From Rhizobium sp. (GTDB lineage: Bacteria; Pseudomonadota; Alphaproteobacteria; Rhizobiales; Rhizobiaceae), in contig JAQGJP010000016.1 in NCBI GenBank assembly GCA_028290545.1, forward strand, positions 1 through 64,000: DNA of 64,000 nt, in the 5' to 3' direction. The notes under the pieces were generated by a model. It was not told the DNA's origin. It ran no database searches and saw only the letters and a program-made list of their open reading frames with translations. Below are positions 63,377-64,000 of the stretch, one piece after another. Numbering within the stretch: the stretch's first letter is position 1; each line of letters opens with the position of its first letter. Both the position numbers and the translations under genes were made by a program.

Positions 63377-64000
63377 TCACCCCTTGACCGAGCCGCCGGC
63401 CATCCCCTCGATGAAGCGCTTCTGCATGAAGACGAACAGAGCAACGACAGGAAGGACGATGATGAGTGCTGCGGCCATGATCTCGCCCCAGTCGGAGCTG
63501 TATTGGCCGGAGAGGAGATAAAAGCCGATGACGGCGGTGACGTTTTCCTGCTTTTGCAGGAAGGTCGTGGCAATCAGGAATTCGTTCCAGGAGTTCAGCC
63601 CGATGATCAGCGCCACGGTCAGGATGCCGGGCGAGACGATCGGCAGCATGACCCTGTAGAAAACCTGCCAATGCGTTGCGCCGTCGACGATCGCTGCCTC
63701 TTCGAGTTCCTTCGGAACCGCGATGAAATAGGTCCTGAGCAGCATCACCGCGAACGGGCTGTAGAGTGCGCTGTAGATCAGCGCCACGCCGAAGATATTG
63801 TTGATCAGGCCGAGCTTGGCGAAGCCGAAATACAGCGGGAAAATATAGAGCTGAATCGGGGCGGTGGTGGTCGCCAGCAGATAGAACGTCAGCAGTTTCC
63901 AGGATTTGATCTTCTTGCGGGCGACAACATAGGCCGTCAGTGACGATGTGGTGCACACCAGCACGATCGTCGTGCCGCTGACGATCAGCGAGTTTATGAA
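63377..64000 (-). CDS. Sugar ABC transporter permease (MalG type), partial at window edge
   Basis: C-terminal about 207 residues of a MalG/UgpE-type permease. The docking loop ELEEAAIVDGATHWQVFYRVMLPIVSPG is intact and the last residues GMAGGSVKG are the usual family end. The frame is open to the right edge, so the start is outside. It precedes the ADP-ribosylglycohydrolase-like gene by 36 nt. Confidence 0.88.
   Translation of the reverse strand, partial: FINSLIVSGTTIVLVCTTSSLTAYVVARKKIKSWKLLTFYLLATTTAPIQLYIFPLYFGFAKLGLINNIFGVALIYSALYSPFAVMLLRTYFIAVPKELEEAAIVDGATHWQVFYRVMLPIVSPGILTVALIIGLNSWNEFLIATTFLQKQENVTAVIGFYLLSGQYSSDWGEIMAAALIIVLPVVALFVFMQKRFIEGMAGGSVKG

Overview
The window looks like accessory or catabolic DNA from an alphaproteobacterium of the order Hyphomicrobiales (Rhizobium/Mesorhizobium-like). 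The support is high G+C coding sequence, many ABC importers paired with LysR/LacI/XRE regulators, a RIME-type nested palindrome at about 15.6-15.9 kb, and the soil-alphaproteobacterial arrangement of TMAO genes. I see no tRNA, rRNA, CRISPR array, phage gene or transposase. Nearly every gene serves uptake or breakdown of small nitrogen compounds.

Layout. 0-3 kb: the end of a sugar ABC importer and its divergent LacI regulator. 3-10.6 kb: a cyclic amidohydrolase and an N-carbamoyl-amino-acid hydrolase, a LysR protein with two N-terminal winged helices and, divergently, a histidine-ammonia-lyase homologue with a changed active site followed by UbiD and UbiX. 10.7-14.8 kb: a ProU-type betaine/TMAO importer. 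16.5-28 kb: a route from trimethylamine to monomethylamine made of an APC-type TMAO permease, TMAO demethylase (Tdm), trimethylamine monooxygenase (Tmm) and dimethylamine monooxygenase (DmmDABC), interrupted by an RTX protein and a short PAS/MCP protein. 28-35.7 kb: a DUF861 cupin, an alcohol dehydrogenase, an aminotransferase with a LysR regulator, an amino-acid ABC importer without an ATPase gene, and a fatty-acid desaturase.

35.8-47.7 kb is a purine island. Leftward lie an acylphosphatase-like protein, a stand-alone Rieske protein, a glutathione-S-transferase-like protein, adenine deaminase and a LysR regulator. Rightward lie a BMP-type nucleoside/purine ABC importer, a Rieske-oxygenase catalytic protein that has lost its Rieske cluster, and guanine deaminase. 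The parts resemble the split NdmCDE methylxanthine N-demethylase. 47.7-49.6 kb holds small envelope proteins. 49.6-56.1 kb is a polyamine operon (XRE-cupin regulator, potDBCA-like importer, PuuB-like oxidase, cupin). 56.4-60 kb is a ribose-type sugar importer. 60.1-64 kb is another sugar importer with an ADP-ribosylglycohydrolase-family protein inside it.

The most interesting parts are: (1) the lyase-UbiD-UbiX operon, whose lyase has lost the Ala-Ser-Gly MIO triad and the catalytic Tyr, suggesting elimination of a better leaving group such as trimethylamine from a betaine (ergothioneine-type), which would feed the TMA genes downstream; (2) the split Rieske demethylase in the purine island; (3) a palindromic motif (core GGAATATTWAT) upstream of three methylamine loci, which may mark one regulon. 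All functions are inferred from sequence by eye; no database search was run.
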